From positions 1 through 6,254 of the forward strand of contig VAXY01000039.1 in NCBI GenBank assembly GCA_005885085.1: a stretch of DNA of 6,254 nucleotides. Reading direction: 5' to 3'. Below are positions 1 through 6,176 of the stretch, piece after piece. The position numbers were made by a program, and so were the translations under genes. A model generated the notes under the pieces. It had not been told where the DNA came from. It did not search any database and worked only from the letters and a program-made list of their open reading frames with translations. The number at the start of each line of letters is the position of its first letter. The first letter of the stretch is position 1. Origin of the DNA: Actinomycetota bacterium. GTDB taxonomy: Bacteria > Actinomycetota > Thermoleophilia > Gaiellales > Gaiellaceae.

Positions 1-35
1 CGACACCTTTCTGCGGCTCGTTAGCATCGCCTGCG

Positions 36-1094
36 ATGGCGCAAACGCTGCAGCGCACGCCCGTTCACGACCGGCACGTCGCCCTCGGGGCCCGGCTGGT
101 GCCGTTCGCCGGCTGGGAGATGCCCGTCCAGTACGAGGGCGTCATTCCGGAAGTTCGTGCGGTGCGGACCGACTGCGGCGTCTTCGACGTCTCCCACATG
201 GGCGAGTTGGAAGTGGAAGGGCCGCGCGCGACCGACCTGCTCCAGGCGACACTGTCCAACGACCTCGGCAAGATCGGCCCCGGTGAGGCGCAGTACACGC
301 TCCTGACGAACGAGCGCGGCGGGATCATCGACGACCTGATCGCCTACCGCCTCGAACAGTTCCGTTATCTCTTGATCGTGAACGCCGCGAACCGCGAGGC
401 GGACTACGGCTGGCTCAAGGAGCGCGAGCTTCCGGGCTCCGACGTCCGCGACGTCTCGGACGACTATGCCCTGCTGGCCGTGCAGGGGCCGCGTGCGATC
501 GAGCGGCTCGGCCTCCCGGAGGCGCGCCAGTTCACGTTCGCAGAGGGGGAGATCGACGGGATCCAGTGCATGGTCAATCGCACGGGCTACACGGGAGAGG
601 ACGGGTGCGAGCTGCTGGCGGCGGCCGACGAAGGCGCGGAGCTCTGGGACCGGGTGCTCGCGCGCGGCGCTGTTCCCTGCGGGCTCGGCGCACGCGACAC
701 GCTGCGCCTCGAGGTGTGCTTTCCGCTGCACGGAAACGACATCACGCCGGAGACCGACGCGATCTCGGCCGGACTCGGCTGGTGCTGCGCACTCGACAAG
801 GAATTCAGCGGCGTGCATGAGCTGCAGGAGGTCAAGGTGCGGGGACCCGAGCGGAAGCTCGTTCCGTTCGTGATGGAGGAACGGGCGGTGCCTCGCAGCG
901 GCATGGCGATCGAGGGCGGCGGCGAGGTGACCTCGGGGACGCACTCCCCGATGCTCGACCGCGGGATCGGCCTCGGCTACGTTCCGGCGGCGTCGGCCGC
1001 GGTCGACACGGAGCTGTCGATCGACGTGCGCGGACGGAAGCGTCGCGGACGCGTCGTCAGGAGACCCATCTACAAACGAGAGGAGAGTCGCTAG
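36..1094 (+). CDS. gcvT: Aminomethyltransferase, glycine cleavage system T protein
   Basis: Transfers the methylene carbon from the aminomethyl-lipoyl arm of GcvH to tetrahydrofolate, giving 5,10-methylene-THF and free ammonia; cytosolic. The 352-residue product is close to normal length for the family. Visible family signatures are the N-terminal FAGWEMPVQY (24-33), DVSHMGE (51-57), the GGIIDDLI segment (95-102) whose aspartate matches the folate-site aspartate of characterised GcvT, NRTGYTGEDG (181-190), and the C-terminal barrel motif VTSGTHSP (298-305) followed by GIGLGYV. The ATG at 36 begins a typical family N-terminus (TPVHDRHVALGARLVPFAGW). No other start codon lies in frame upstream within the window. 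No good Shine-Dalgarno is seen before it, so it may be coupled to an upstream gene or translated from a short leader. First gene of the gcvTHPAPB operon, abutting gcvH with no gap. Confidence 0.97.
   Translation: MAQTLQRTPVHDRHVALGARLVPFAGWEMPVQYEGVIPEVRAVRTDCGVFDVSHMGELEVEGPRATDLLQATLSNDLGKIGPGEAQYTLLTNERGGIIDDLIAYRLEQFRYLLIVNAANREADYGWLKERELPGSDVRDVSDDYALLAVQGPRAIERLGLPEARQFTFAEGEIDGIQCMVNRTGYTGEDGCELLAAADEGAELWDRVLARGAVPCGLGARDTLRLEVCFPLHGNDITPETDAISAGLGWCCALDKEFSGVHELQEVKVRGPERKLVPFVMEERAVPRSGMAIEGGGEVTSGTHSPMLDRGIGLGYVPAASAAVDTELSIDVRGRKRRGRVVRRPIYKREESR
1078..1087 (+). promoter_or_regulatory. Ribosome binding site for gcvH
   Basis: GAGAGGAGAG lies inside the last codons of gcvT. Its AGGAG core (1081-1085) is 9 nt before the TTG at 1095. 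It supports the TTG start of gcvH and shows that gcvT and gcvH are read from one message. Confidence 0.65.
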
Positions 1095-1490
1095 TTGGCA
1101 GCGACCGAGAGTTACCCCGGCGAGCTGAAGTACCACAAGGAGCACGACTGGGCTCGGATCGAGGGCGATGAGGCCGTGCTCGGGATCACGTGGTTCGCGC
1201 AGGACTCGCTCGGCGAGCTCGTGCACTACGAGCCGCCCAACCAGGGCGACACGATCTCGAAGGACTCGCCGTATGGCGAGGTCGAGTCGGTGAAGGCCGT
1301 CTCGGACGTGATTGCGCCGCTGTCCGGCGAGGTCGTCGAGGTCAACCAGAAGGTCGTGGACGAGCCCGAGACCGTCAATGCGGACCCGTACGGCGACGGC
1401 TGGCTCGTTCGAATCCGGCTCACCGATCCGACGGAAGCAGACGCGCTGCTCGGCGTCGAGGCGTACAAGCAAGTCGTCGCCGAGTCGTAG
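1095..1490 (+). CDS. gcvH: Glycine cleavage system H protein (lipoyl carrier)
   Basis: Small lipoylated shuttle protein that carries the aminomethyl intermediate from the P protein to T and the dihydrolipoyl form to L. The 131-residue product has the complete H-protein layout: KYHKEHDWARIEGDEAVLGIT near the N-terminus (12-32), the GELVHYEPPNQGD strand region (40-52), and the lipoylation hairpin EVESVKAVSD (62-71). Lys67 is the expected lipoyl attachment residue. A typical C-terminal segment with DPYGDGWLVRI follows. The start is a TTG directly after the gcvT stop, preceded by an AGGAG ribosome site. The family N-terminus starts only a few residues before the conserved YHKEHDW, so a later start would cut into the fold. 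The next gene, gcvPA, begins 1 nt after its stop. Confidence 0.97.
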   Translation: MAATESYPGELKYHKEHDWARIEGDEAVLGITWFAQDSLGELVHYEPPNQGDTISKDSPYGEVESVKAVSDVIAPLSGEVVEVNQKVVDEPETVNADPYGDGWLVRIRLTDPTEADALLGVEAYKQVVAES

Positions 1491-1491
1491 C

Positions 1492-2826
1492 TTGAGCTAT
1501 CTCTCGCTGACGGAGCGGGACCGAGAGGAGATGCTGGCAGCGGTCGGTGTCGCCTCGGTCGACGAGCTCTTTCGTGATATCCCTGCCTCTGTCCGCTTCG
1601 GTCGCGAGCTCGACCTCCCGCCGGCGCTCGGGGAGCAGGAGCTGACGCGGCACCTCGAGGAGTTGGCGGCGCGCAACGTCGACACGGCACAGGAGCTCTC
1701 GTTCCTGGGCGCGGGGATCTACGACCACTATGTCCCGGCGATCGTCGATGCCGTGCTGCAGCGGGGCGAACTGCTCACCGCGTACACGCCGTACCAGCCC
1801 GAGATGAGCCAGGGCGTGCTCCAAGCGATCTTCGAGTACCAGACCGCAGTCTGCGAGCTCACCGGCATGGATGTCTCGAACGCGTCCGGCTACGACGGCA
1901 CGACGGTGGCGGCCGATGCCTGCTTCGTCGCCAAGCACGCCACCGGCCGGGCGAAGGTCGTCGTTACGGAGGCGACGAACCCGCAGGTGCGGCAGGTCGT
2001 CAAGACGTACGCACCCGGGTTCGGGCTCGAGATCGTCGAGGTTCCGCATCGTGGCGGCGTGACGAATCCCGCCGACGTTCGCAGGGCGGCGGCCGACGCG
2101 GCGTGCGTCATCTTCCAGCAACCGAACTTCTTCGGCTGCCTCGAGCCAGCGCCCGATCTGGCCGCGGCCGCGAACGCTGGGGGCGCGATTGCCGTGGCGC
2201 ACGTCGACCTCGTGTCACTTGGCGTGCTGGAGGCGCCCGGTGCCTACGGCTGCGGCATGGCGATCGGCGAAGGACAGAGCGCGGGCAACTACCAATCCTT
2301 TGCCGGCCCCCATTACGGCTTCCTCGCTGCGCGCGACGAGTTCATCCGCCGAATGCCGGGGCGCATCGTCGGCGAGACGATAGACACCGCGGGCGAGCGC
2401 GGCTATGTCTTGACCCTTCAGACGCGCGAGCAGCACATTCGGCGCGAGAAGGCGACCTCCAACATCACCACAAACCAGACGTTGCTGGCCCTCGCCGGGC
2501 TCGTGTACCTCTCGTGGCTCGGGCCCCAGGGCATTCGCGAACTGGGGGAGACCTGCATGGCCCTCGGCGAGTACGCAAAGGAGCGTCTCTCGGACGCGGG
2601 CCTCGAGCTCGTGTTTCCCGAACGGACAACGTTCAAGGAGTTTGCCGTCCGAGTCGGACGGAACGCACAGGAAGCCGTGCGGAGTGCGCGGGCCCGCGGC
2701 GTCCACCCCGGGTACGCGCTCGGCCGCGACTACGAAGGTCTGGACGACGCGCTGCTGATCGCGGTCACGGAACGCCGCTCGCCCGAGGACGTCGACCGTC
2801 TCGTCGACGCATTGGCGGCCCCATGA
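1492..2826 (+). CDS. gcvPA: Glycine dehydrogenase (decarboxylating) subunit 1
   Basis: N-terminal-half subunit of the two-subunit P protein. With GcvPB it decarboxylates glycine and transfers the aminomethyl group to lipoyl-GcvH. 444 residues, normal for this subunit. It has the PLP-transferase fold but no catalytic lysine, which GcvPB supplies. Conserved stretches are LPPALGEQELTRHLEELAARN near the N-terminus, YTPYQPEMSQG (98-108), NASGYDGTT (130-138), GNYQSFAGPHYGF (265-277) and KATSNITTNQT (320-330). The start is assigned to TTG 1492, because MSYLSLTERDREEMLAAVG matches the usual family N-terminus (aromatic residue, T-x-x-D, E-M-L). The next in-frame ATG (1531, Met14) would remove this segment. 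The reading frame stays open upstream into gcvH, but that part is an out-of-frame shadow. No Shine-Dalgarno is visible, so translation probably reinitiates after gcvH. The TGA stop overlaps the ATG of gcvPB. Confidence 0.95.
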   Translation: MSYLSLTERDREEMLAAVGVASVDELFRDIPASVRFGRELDLPPALGEQELTRHLEELAARNVDTAQELSFLGAGIYDHYVPAIVDAVLQRGELLTAYTPYQPEMSQGVLQAIFEYQTAVCELTGMDVSNASGYDGTTVAADACFVAKHATGRAKVVVTEATNPQVRQVVKTYAPGFGLEIVEVPHRGGVTNPADVRRAAADAACVIFQQPNFFGCLEPAPDLAAAANAGGAIAVAHVDLVSLGVLEAPGAYGCGMAIGEGQSAGNYQSFAGPHYGFLAARDEFIRRMPGRIVGETIDTAGERGYVLTLQTREQHIRREKATSNITTNQTLLALAGLVYLSWLGPQGIRELGETCMALGEYAKERLSDAGLELVFPERTTFKEFAVRVGRNAQEAVRSARARGVHPGYALGRDYEGLDDALLIAVTERRSPEDVDRLVDALAAP

Positions 2827-4322
2827 GGCTCATCTTCGAGAAGTCGCAACCCGGGCGGCGCGGCGGCGAACTGCCGCGACCCGACGTGCCTCCGGCCGAG
2901 GTCCCGGCCGACCTGCGGCGGTCGCGCCCACCGCGTCTGCCGGAGCTCGCCGAGCCCGAGATCCTCCGCCATTTCACTGAGCTCTCGACGCGGAACTTCG
3001 GCATCGACACCGGTTTCTATCCCCTCGGCTCGTGCACGATGAAGTACAACCCGCGCGTCAACGAGCGCCTCGTCATGCTGCCGGGCTTTCGCGACCTGCA
3101 TCCGTACCAGGACGAGGACGGGAGCCAGGGAGCTCTCGAGCTGATGTGGCGGCTGCAGGAGGCCCTGATCGAGATCTCCGGTCTGCACGCATGCTCGTTG
3201 CAGCCGGCAGCCGGCTCGCAGGGGGAGTTGACCGGGCTGATGCTGATGCGCGCCTACTTCGCCGATCGCGGTGAGGCGGACCAGCGCGACACGATCGTCA
3301 CGGCCGACACAGCGCACGGCACGAATCCTGCGAGCGTCACCATGGCGGGCTACAAGCTGGCCAAGGTCGAGACCGACGCGCGTGGCAACGTCGACGTTGC
3401 GCACCTGCGCGAGATGGTCAACGAGCGCACCGCGGGGCTGATGCTGACGAACCCGTCGACTCTCGGCCTCTTCGACGAACACATCGAAGAGATCGCGACC
3501 ATCTTCCACGAGGTCGGCGCGCTGCTCTATTACGACGGCGCAAACTTGAACGCGGTCTGCGGGATCTCGCGGCCCGGGGACATGGGCTTCGACATCGTCC
3601 ACATCAACCTGCACAAGACGTTCTCGCAGCCGCACGGCGGCGGCGGCCCCGGTGGGGGGCCGATTGTCGTGCGCGAAACGCTCGAGCCCTACCTTCCTGG
3701 GCCCGCGGTCACGAAGGTCGGGGACGCCTACCGCCTCGACCACGACCGCCCCAAGTCGATCGGCAAGGTGCGCGGGTACACCGGCCCGTTCGGTGTCTTT
3801 GTGCGCTCGTACGCCTACATCCGCTCGTACGGTCCCGGGCTGCGCGAGATGTCCGAGACGGCGGTGCTGAACGCCAACTACCTGCTGGCGCGGCTGAAGG
3901 ACGCGTACGACCTGCCGTTCGACCGGCTTTGCATGCACGAGTTCGTTCTCAGTGCCCGTTCGCTGAAACGCGAGCACGGGATCTCCGCGCTCGACGTCGC
4001 CAAGCGCTTGATGGATTACGGCTTCCATCCGCCGACGATCTATTTCCCACTCGTAGTTCCCGAGGCTCTGATGATCGAGCCGACCGAGACCGAGGCGAAG
4101 GAGACGCTCGATGCCTTCGTCGACGCGATGATCGCGATCGCACGCGAGGCTGAGGACGATCCGGAGGTGATCAAGGGTGCGCCGCACGGCCGCCCGGTGC
4201 GGCGTCTCGACGAGGTCAAGGCCGCGAAGCGTGCAGTCGTGAAGTACGGGTTCGAGGACCACGTCGGACTCGCCGGCGATCCGGCGGAACCGCGTCAGCT
4301 CGAAGCGCAGAAAGGCGCCTGA
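2823..4322 (+). CDS. gcvPB: Glycine dehydrogenase (decarboxylating) subunit 2, PLP-binding
   Basis: Catalytic, PLP-bearing half of the split P protein; cytosolic, forms a heteromer with GcvPA. 499 residues. Visible motifs are LPELAEPEILRHFTELSTRN, GFYPLGSCTMKYNP (64-77), LQPAAGSQGE, TADTAHGTNPAS (160-171), and the PLP site HINLHKTFSQPHGGGGPG. In that site Lys265 is the expected Schiff-base lysine, followed by the glycine-rich loop (272-279). The family signature GAPHGRPVRRLDEVKAAK lies near the C-terminus. About 25 residues after it (from roughly YGFEDHVG to the stop) look longer and less conserved than the usual tail. The start is the ATG in an ATGA overlap with the gcvPA stop, giving the standard MRLIFEKSQPGRRG beginning. 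An in-frame opening upstream to 2103 lies inside gcvPA and is not part of this gene. It ends 5 nt before the stop of a convergent minus-strand gene. Confidence 0.97.
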   Translation: MRLIFEKSQPGRRGGELPRPDVPPAEVPADLRRSRPPRLPELAEPEILRHFTELSTRNFGIDTGFYPLGSCTMKYNPRVNERLVMLPGFRDLHPYQDEDGSQGALELMWRLQEALIEISGLHACSLQPAAGSQGELTGLMLMRAYFADRGEADQRDTIVTADTAHGTNPASVTMAGYKLAKVETDARGNVDVAHLREMVNERTAGLMLTNPSTLGLFDEHIEEIATIFHEVGALLYYDGANLNAVCGISRPGDMGFDIVHINLHKTFSQPHGGGGPGGGPIVVRETLEPYLPGPAVTKVGDAYRLDHDRPKSIGKVRGYTGPFGVFVRSYAYIRSYGPGLREMSETAVLNANYLLARLKDAYDLPFDRLCMHEFVLSARSLKREHGISALDVAKRLMDYGFHPPTIYFPLVVPEALMIEPTETEAKETLDAFVDAMIAIAREAEDDPEVIKGAPHGRPVRRLDEVKAAKRAVVKYGFEDHVGLAGDPAEPRQLEAQKGA

Positions 4323-4327
4323 AAGCC

Positions 4328-4984
4328 TTACGCGGCGACGGGCAGCGCCAGCTGCGTCAAGCCGAGCCGCCCGAAGACGTGTTCGACCTCAGTCGCGACT
4401 GGGTCGAACTGCTCGGCCGACCACACGTGCGCGTCGTCGTCGGCCTGCAGCTTCAGGAGCTGCGACTGCAGCAGCGCATCGTCCGAGCGCAACAGCACCG
4501 TCTGCGCGTAACACCGCGCCCACACCTCGTGCGTCGACTGGAAATAGCGCTGCCGCCCACGACCGCCGGGCAGCGGTCGCCGCTCAAGCGTCCCGGCAGT
4601 CGCACGCCACGATGCGAACGCGGCGTGTACGGCCGACGCCCAGCTGCGCGTCTTGCGGTCGTAGTACACCTGGTGATCGAGCAGGTGACCGAGCTCGTGC
4701 AGGAACCCAAGTGCGACGCGCCCGCCGACGCGCGAGACGCGGAGATCGATCGGGTCGCGCCTGCGGAACCGATACGCACCGGCCTCGGTGATCGTGGCCG
4801 TCGGCCGCACCGGGACCGGCTCGAGATCTGAGAGCAGACCGTGGAGACGCGCGGCGGCTGCGAGCGCTCGTTCGAGCTCAGCCACGAGAGGGCTGCGACG
4901 CGGTAACGCGACGACGTCCTCCAATGCTCGCAATCTCGCCCGGCCCTCGCGTGCGACGCAACTCGGGTACTGGCGTTGTCCCAC
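4328..4984 (-). CDS. Putative HExxH zinc metalloprotein (gluzincin-like), function unknown
   Basis: I do not recognise a named family. With the GTG at 4984 the product is 218 residues, with no membrane segment or signal peptide. The key motif is HELGHLLDHQ: His96, Glu97 and His100 match the zincin HExxH, with Asp103 just after. About 50 residues later, THEVWARCYAQ (151-161) offers Glu153 as a plausible third zinc ligand. That spacing resembles gluzincins and several phage or secreted zincin-like proteins. A strand-like DPIDLRVSRVGG precedes the HExxH helix, as an active-site edge strand would. The start is uncertain: GTG 4984, TTG 4933, TTG 4924 and GTG 4885 are all in frame and none has a good ribosome site. 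All leave the motif intact. The frame stays open to 5329, but that part is antisense to the membrane protein gene and is rich in Arg, His and Cys, so it is excluded. Catalytic activity is inference. Confidence 0.7.
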   Translation of the reverse strand: MGQRQYPSCVAREGRARLRALEDVVALPRRSPLVAELERALAAAARLHGLLSDLEPVPVRPTATITEAGAYRFRRRDPIDLRVSRVGGRVALGFLHELGHLLDHQVYYDRKTRSWASAVHAAFASWRATAGTLERRPLPGGRGRQRYFQSTHEVWARCYAQTVLLRSDDALLQSQLLKLQADDDAHVWSAEQFDPVATEVEHVFGRLGLTQLALPVAA

Positions 4985-5019
4985 GGGGCAAATATTCGGT
5001 TCTGCACCGGACGGACTTG

Positions 5020-5032
5020 AGCATGTAATGCT
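5020..5032. repeat. 13-nt dyad in the divergent intergenic region
   Basis: AGCAT-GTA-ATGCT is a perfect 5-bp inverted repeat with a 3-nt spacer. It abuts the TTG start at 5033 and sits between two divergent genes. Its position suits an operator or a hairpin over the start region, but five base pairs can arise by chance. Confidence 0.35.
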
Positions 5033-5443
5033 TTGAACGTGCAATCGCGGCGCGGGATCCTGATCGCCACCGCGCTCGTGTTTGCGGCGATCGACCTCAT
5101 GCACAAAGCTTTGACGTCGGCGGAGTTTCACCATACGCGCACGCCGTACCTCACCTTGGTGATGGGCGCGCTGATCGCAGCACTCGTCGTGCTCGTGCCG
5201 CGACTGCCGTCGACGGCGGCCGCGGTCGGCGCAGGCGTTGCATGCGGCGGGGCGCTCGGAAATCTCGTCTCGTTGCTCGCGTGGACGCAAGGCGTGCCCG
5301 ATCCATTCGTCATCGCAGGGGCGACGCACGGACTGGCATTCAATCTCGCCGACCTCTTCGCCGTGTCGGGGGACGCGTTATTGCTGAGCGCTGTGATCCT
5401 GTACGGGATGCAGCAGCGCGCACGGCTCCACGAGCGGATCTAA
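5033..5443 (+). CDS. LspA-like (signal peptidase II-like) four-helix membrane protein, divergent
   Basis: 136 residues with four hydrophobic segments (about 8-27, 39-56, 61-84, 107-124), the topology of lipoprotein signal peptidase. Family-like boxes are IDLMHKAL (Asp21/Lys25, as in the DxxxK box of helix 1), GGALGNL (72-78), and FNLAD (103-107), whose Asp107 matches one of the two catalytic aspartates of LspA. Asp90 in GVPDPF may be the other, if a small indel is allowed. Two things depart from the family. The conserved aspartate three residues after the asparagine in the GNLxDR box is Ser80. I also see no N-x-G box between helices 1 and 2; the protein is shorter than the usual 150-170 residues there. 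It could be a divergent peptidase or a relative with another job. The start is TTG 5033 or GTG 5039; neither has a clear ribosome site. Divergent from the HExxH gene and convergent with the small membrane protein gene. Confidence 0.75.
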   Translation: MNVQSRRGILIATALVFAAIDLMHKALTSAEFHHTRTPYLTLVMGALIAALVVLVPRLPSTAAAVGAGVACGGALGNLVSLLAWTQGVPDPFVIAGATHGLAFNLADLFAVSGDALLLSAVILYGMQQRARLHERI

Positions 5444-5450
5444 GGTCGGC

Positions 5451-5666
5451 TCAGTAGAGGTCTTCGAGGTCGTCGACCGGGTAGACCTCTTCCTCCCGGC
5501 GACGGCGCACGACCTCGGAGACGGCGAGCAGCAGCGGGACTGCGGCGGCGAATGACAGGCTCGTCCAGGCCACTGCCAGCCAGGCGATCACGAGCACGGC
5601 GACGCCCAATCGTTGACCCACCCGATCCTGCCGCAGAAACCGCATCAGCACGACGGCTTCCTTCAT
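5451..5666 (-). CDS. Small membrane protein, function unknown (71 aa)
   Basis: No family recognised. The product starts with a short basic/amphipathic segment (MKEAVVLMRFLRQDRVGQR), then a hydrophobic stretch at about 20-50. This could be one long helix or a helical hairpin turning near TSLSF. A basic RRRR (54-57) follows, then a strongly acidic tail ending DDLEDLY. By the positive-inside rule, the Arg-rich flanks on both sides suggest both ends are cytoplasmic, which favours a hairpin; this is inference. It is believed real despite its size because the ATG is preceded at ideal distance by an AAGGAGGAG ribosome site. The hydrophobic-basic-acidic layout is also coherent. Its start is divergent from msrB across about 117 nt, and its stop lies 7 nt from that of the LspA-like gene. 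Confidence 0.72.
   Translation of the reverse strand: MKEAVVLMRFLRQDRVGQRLGVAVLVIAWLAVAWTSLSFAAAVPLLLAVSEVVRRRREEEVYPVDDLEDLY
5456..5490. repeat. Nested inverted repeat at a convergent gene end, possible terminator
   Basis: AGAGGTCT (5456-5463) and AGACCTCT (5483-5490) are perfect 8-bp complements. Between them is a smaller palindrome, GGTCGTCGACC (5468-5478), giving a two-tier hairpin with a symmetric 4x4 internal loop. It lies 12 nt after the stop of the LspA-like gene and covers the last codons of the minus-strand small gene. It could protect or end the + transcript. No U-tract follows on either strand. The arms encode Glu-Val and Asp-Leu codons, which are reverse complements of each other, so chance is possible. 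Confidence 0.4.
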
Positions 5667-5671
5667 CTCGG

Positions 5672-5680
5672 CTCCTCCTT
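5672..5680 (-). promoter_or_regulatory. Strong ribosome binding site for the 71-aa membrane protein
   Basis: Read on the minus strand, AAGGAGGAG sits 5 nt before the ATG at 5666-5664. This is nearly a full anti-16S match. It fixes the start and is the main reason to accept this short gene. Confidence 0.75.
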
Positions 5681-5772
5681 CAGGTCACCGATCGGCCGTC
5701 CGGCGCCCGGCCTCCATCCCTCACTCGCGTAATGGACCGAGCTCCAGCAAGACTGTAAGGAGGAACCCAATC

Positions 5773-5779
5773 GAGGGAG
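5773..5779 (+). promoter_or_regulatory. Ribosome binding site deciding the msrB start
   Basis: GAGGGAG ends 4 nt before ATG 5784 and only 1 nt before GTG 5781, so ATG 5784 is the better start. A stronger AAGGAGG at 5757-5763 lies too far upstream (20 nt before the ATG) to serve it in the ordinary way. Confidence 0.5.
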
Positions 5780-5783
5780 TGTG

Positions 5784-6176
5784 ATGACGAAAGTCCAAAA
5801 GACCGAGGCCGAGTGGCGTACGGAGCTCAGTCCCGAGCAGTACCACGTCCTCCGCGAAAAGGGCACGGAGGCCCCGTTTTCGGGCGAATACGATCACGTG
5901 TTCGAGGCTGGCACCTACCGGTGTGCGGGCTGCGGCGCGGAGCTCTTCCGCTCCGAGGCGAAGTACGACTCGGGTTGCGGCTGGCCGGCCTTCCATACGC
6001 CGGCAAGTAACGAAGCGATCGATGAGGAGGCCGACAAGACGTTCGGAATGGCCCGCACCGAGGTCATGTGCTCGAATTGCGGTGGCCATCTCGGTCACGT
6101 GTTTTCTGACGGGCCGCGCCCGACCGGCCTGCGCTACTGCATCAACTCAGCAGCACTGAACCTGGAGGAGGAGTAG
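5784..6176 (+). CDS. msrB: Peptide-methionine (R)-S-oxide reductase MsrB
   Basis: Reduces the R isomer of methionine sulfoxide in proteins, usually with thioredoxin as electron donor; cytosolic, no signal peptide seen. 130 residues, a single-domain MsrB of normal size. It has the N-terminal EWRTELSPEQYHVLREKGTE segment and PFSGEY (31-36). Two CxxC pairs for structural zinc are Cys47/Cys50 in YRCAGCG and Cys96/Cys99 in MCSNCGGHLGHVF. The catalytic cysteine is Cys119 in RYCINSAAL. Cys65 in DSGCGWPAF is at the place where many MsrB enzymes carry the resolving cysteine; others have Thr there. The start is ATG 5784 on ribosome-site spacing; the GTG just before it would add one residue. It is followed immediately by msrA, whose GTG overlaps the msrB TAG by one base, so the two are co-translated. 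Confidence 0.97.
   Translation: MTKVQKTEAEWRTELSPEQYHVLREKGTEAPFSGEYDHVFEAGTYRCAGCGAELFRSEAKYDSGCGWPAFHTPASNEAIDEEADKTFGMARTEVMCSNCGGHLGHVFSDGPRPTGLRYCINSAALNLEEE
6164..6173 (+). promoter_or_regulatory. Ribosome binding site for msrA
   Basis: GGAGGAGGAG forms the last glutamate codons of msrB. Its GGAGG (6164-6168) is 7 nt before the GTG at 6176. This supports the GTG start and coupled translation of msrA. Confidence 0.7.

Noticed and set aside
1..35. Possible tail of an upstream gene (TAG at 22-24) or of a glycine riboswitch
   Set aside because: Too little sequence. A TAG closes one frame but other frames are open, and no glycine-aptamer core element is visible.
21..1472. 483-codon open frame on the minus strand across gcvT and gcvH
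   Set aside because: Antisense shadow of high-GC coding sequence. The product is Arg/His/Asp/Val-rich with no recognisable motif, while the + frames are clear GcvT and GcvH.
2103..2822. In-frame upstream extension of gcvPB
   Set aside because: Out-of-frame inside gcvPA, Arg-rich and low complexity. The family N-terminus MRLIFEKSQPG begins at 2823.
2730..4262. 510-codon open frame on the minus strand across gcvPB
   Set aside because: Same antisense artefact. The opposite strand encodes a fully motif-supported GcvPB.
4312..4329. AAGGC...GCCTT hairpin at the gcvPB/HExxH convergent end
   Set aside because: Only 5 bp with an 8-nt loop and no U-tract; too weak to call a terminator.
4985..5329. 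N-terminal extension of the HExxH protein up to an ATG at 5329
   Set aside because: It would lie antisense to the LspA-like gene. Its sequence is rich in Arg, His, Cys and Gln, unlike a folded domain, whereas the + strand gives membrane helices with family boxes.
5721..6098. 125-codon minus-strand frame over msrB
   Set aside because: Shadow of msrB; no motif or ribosome site.
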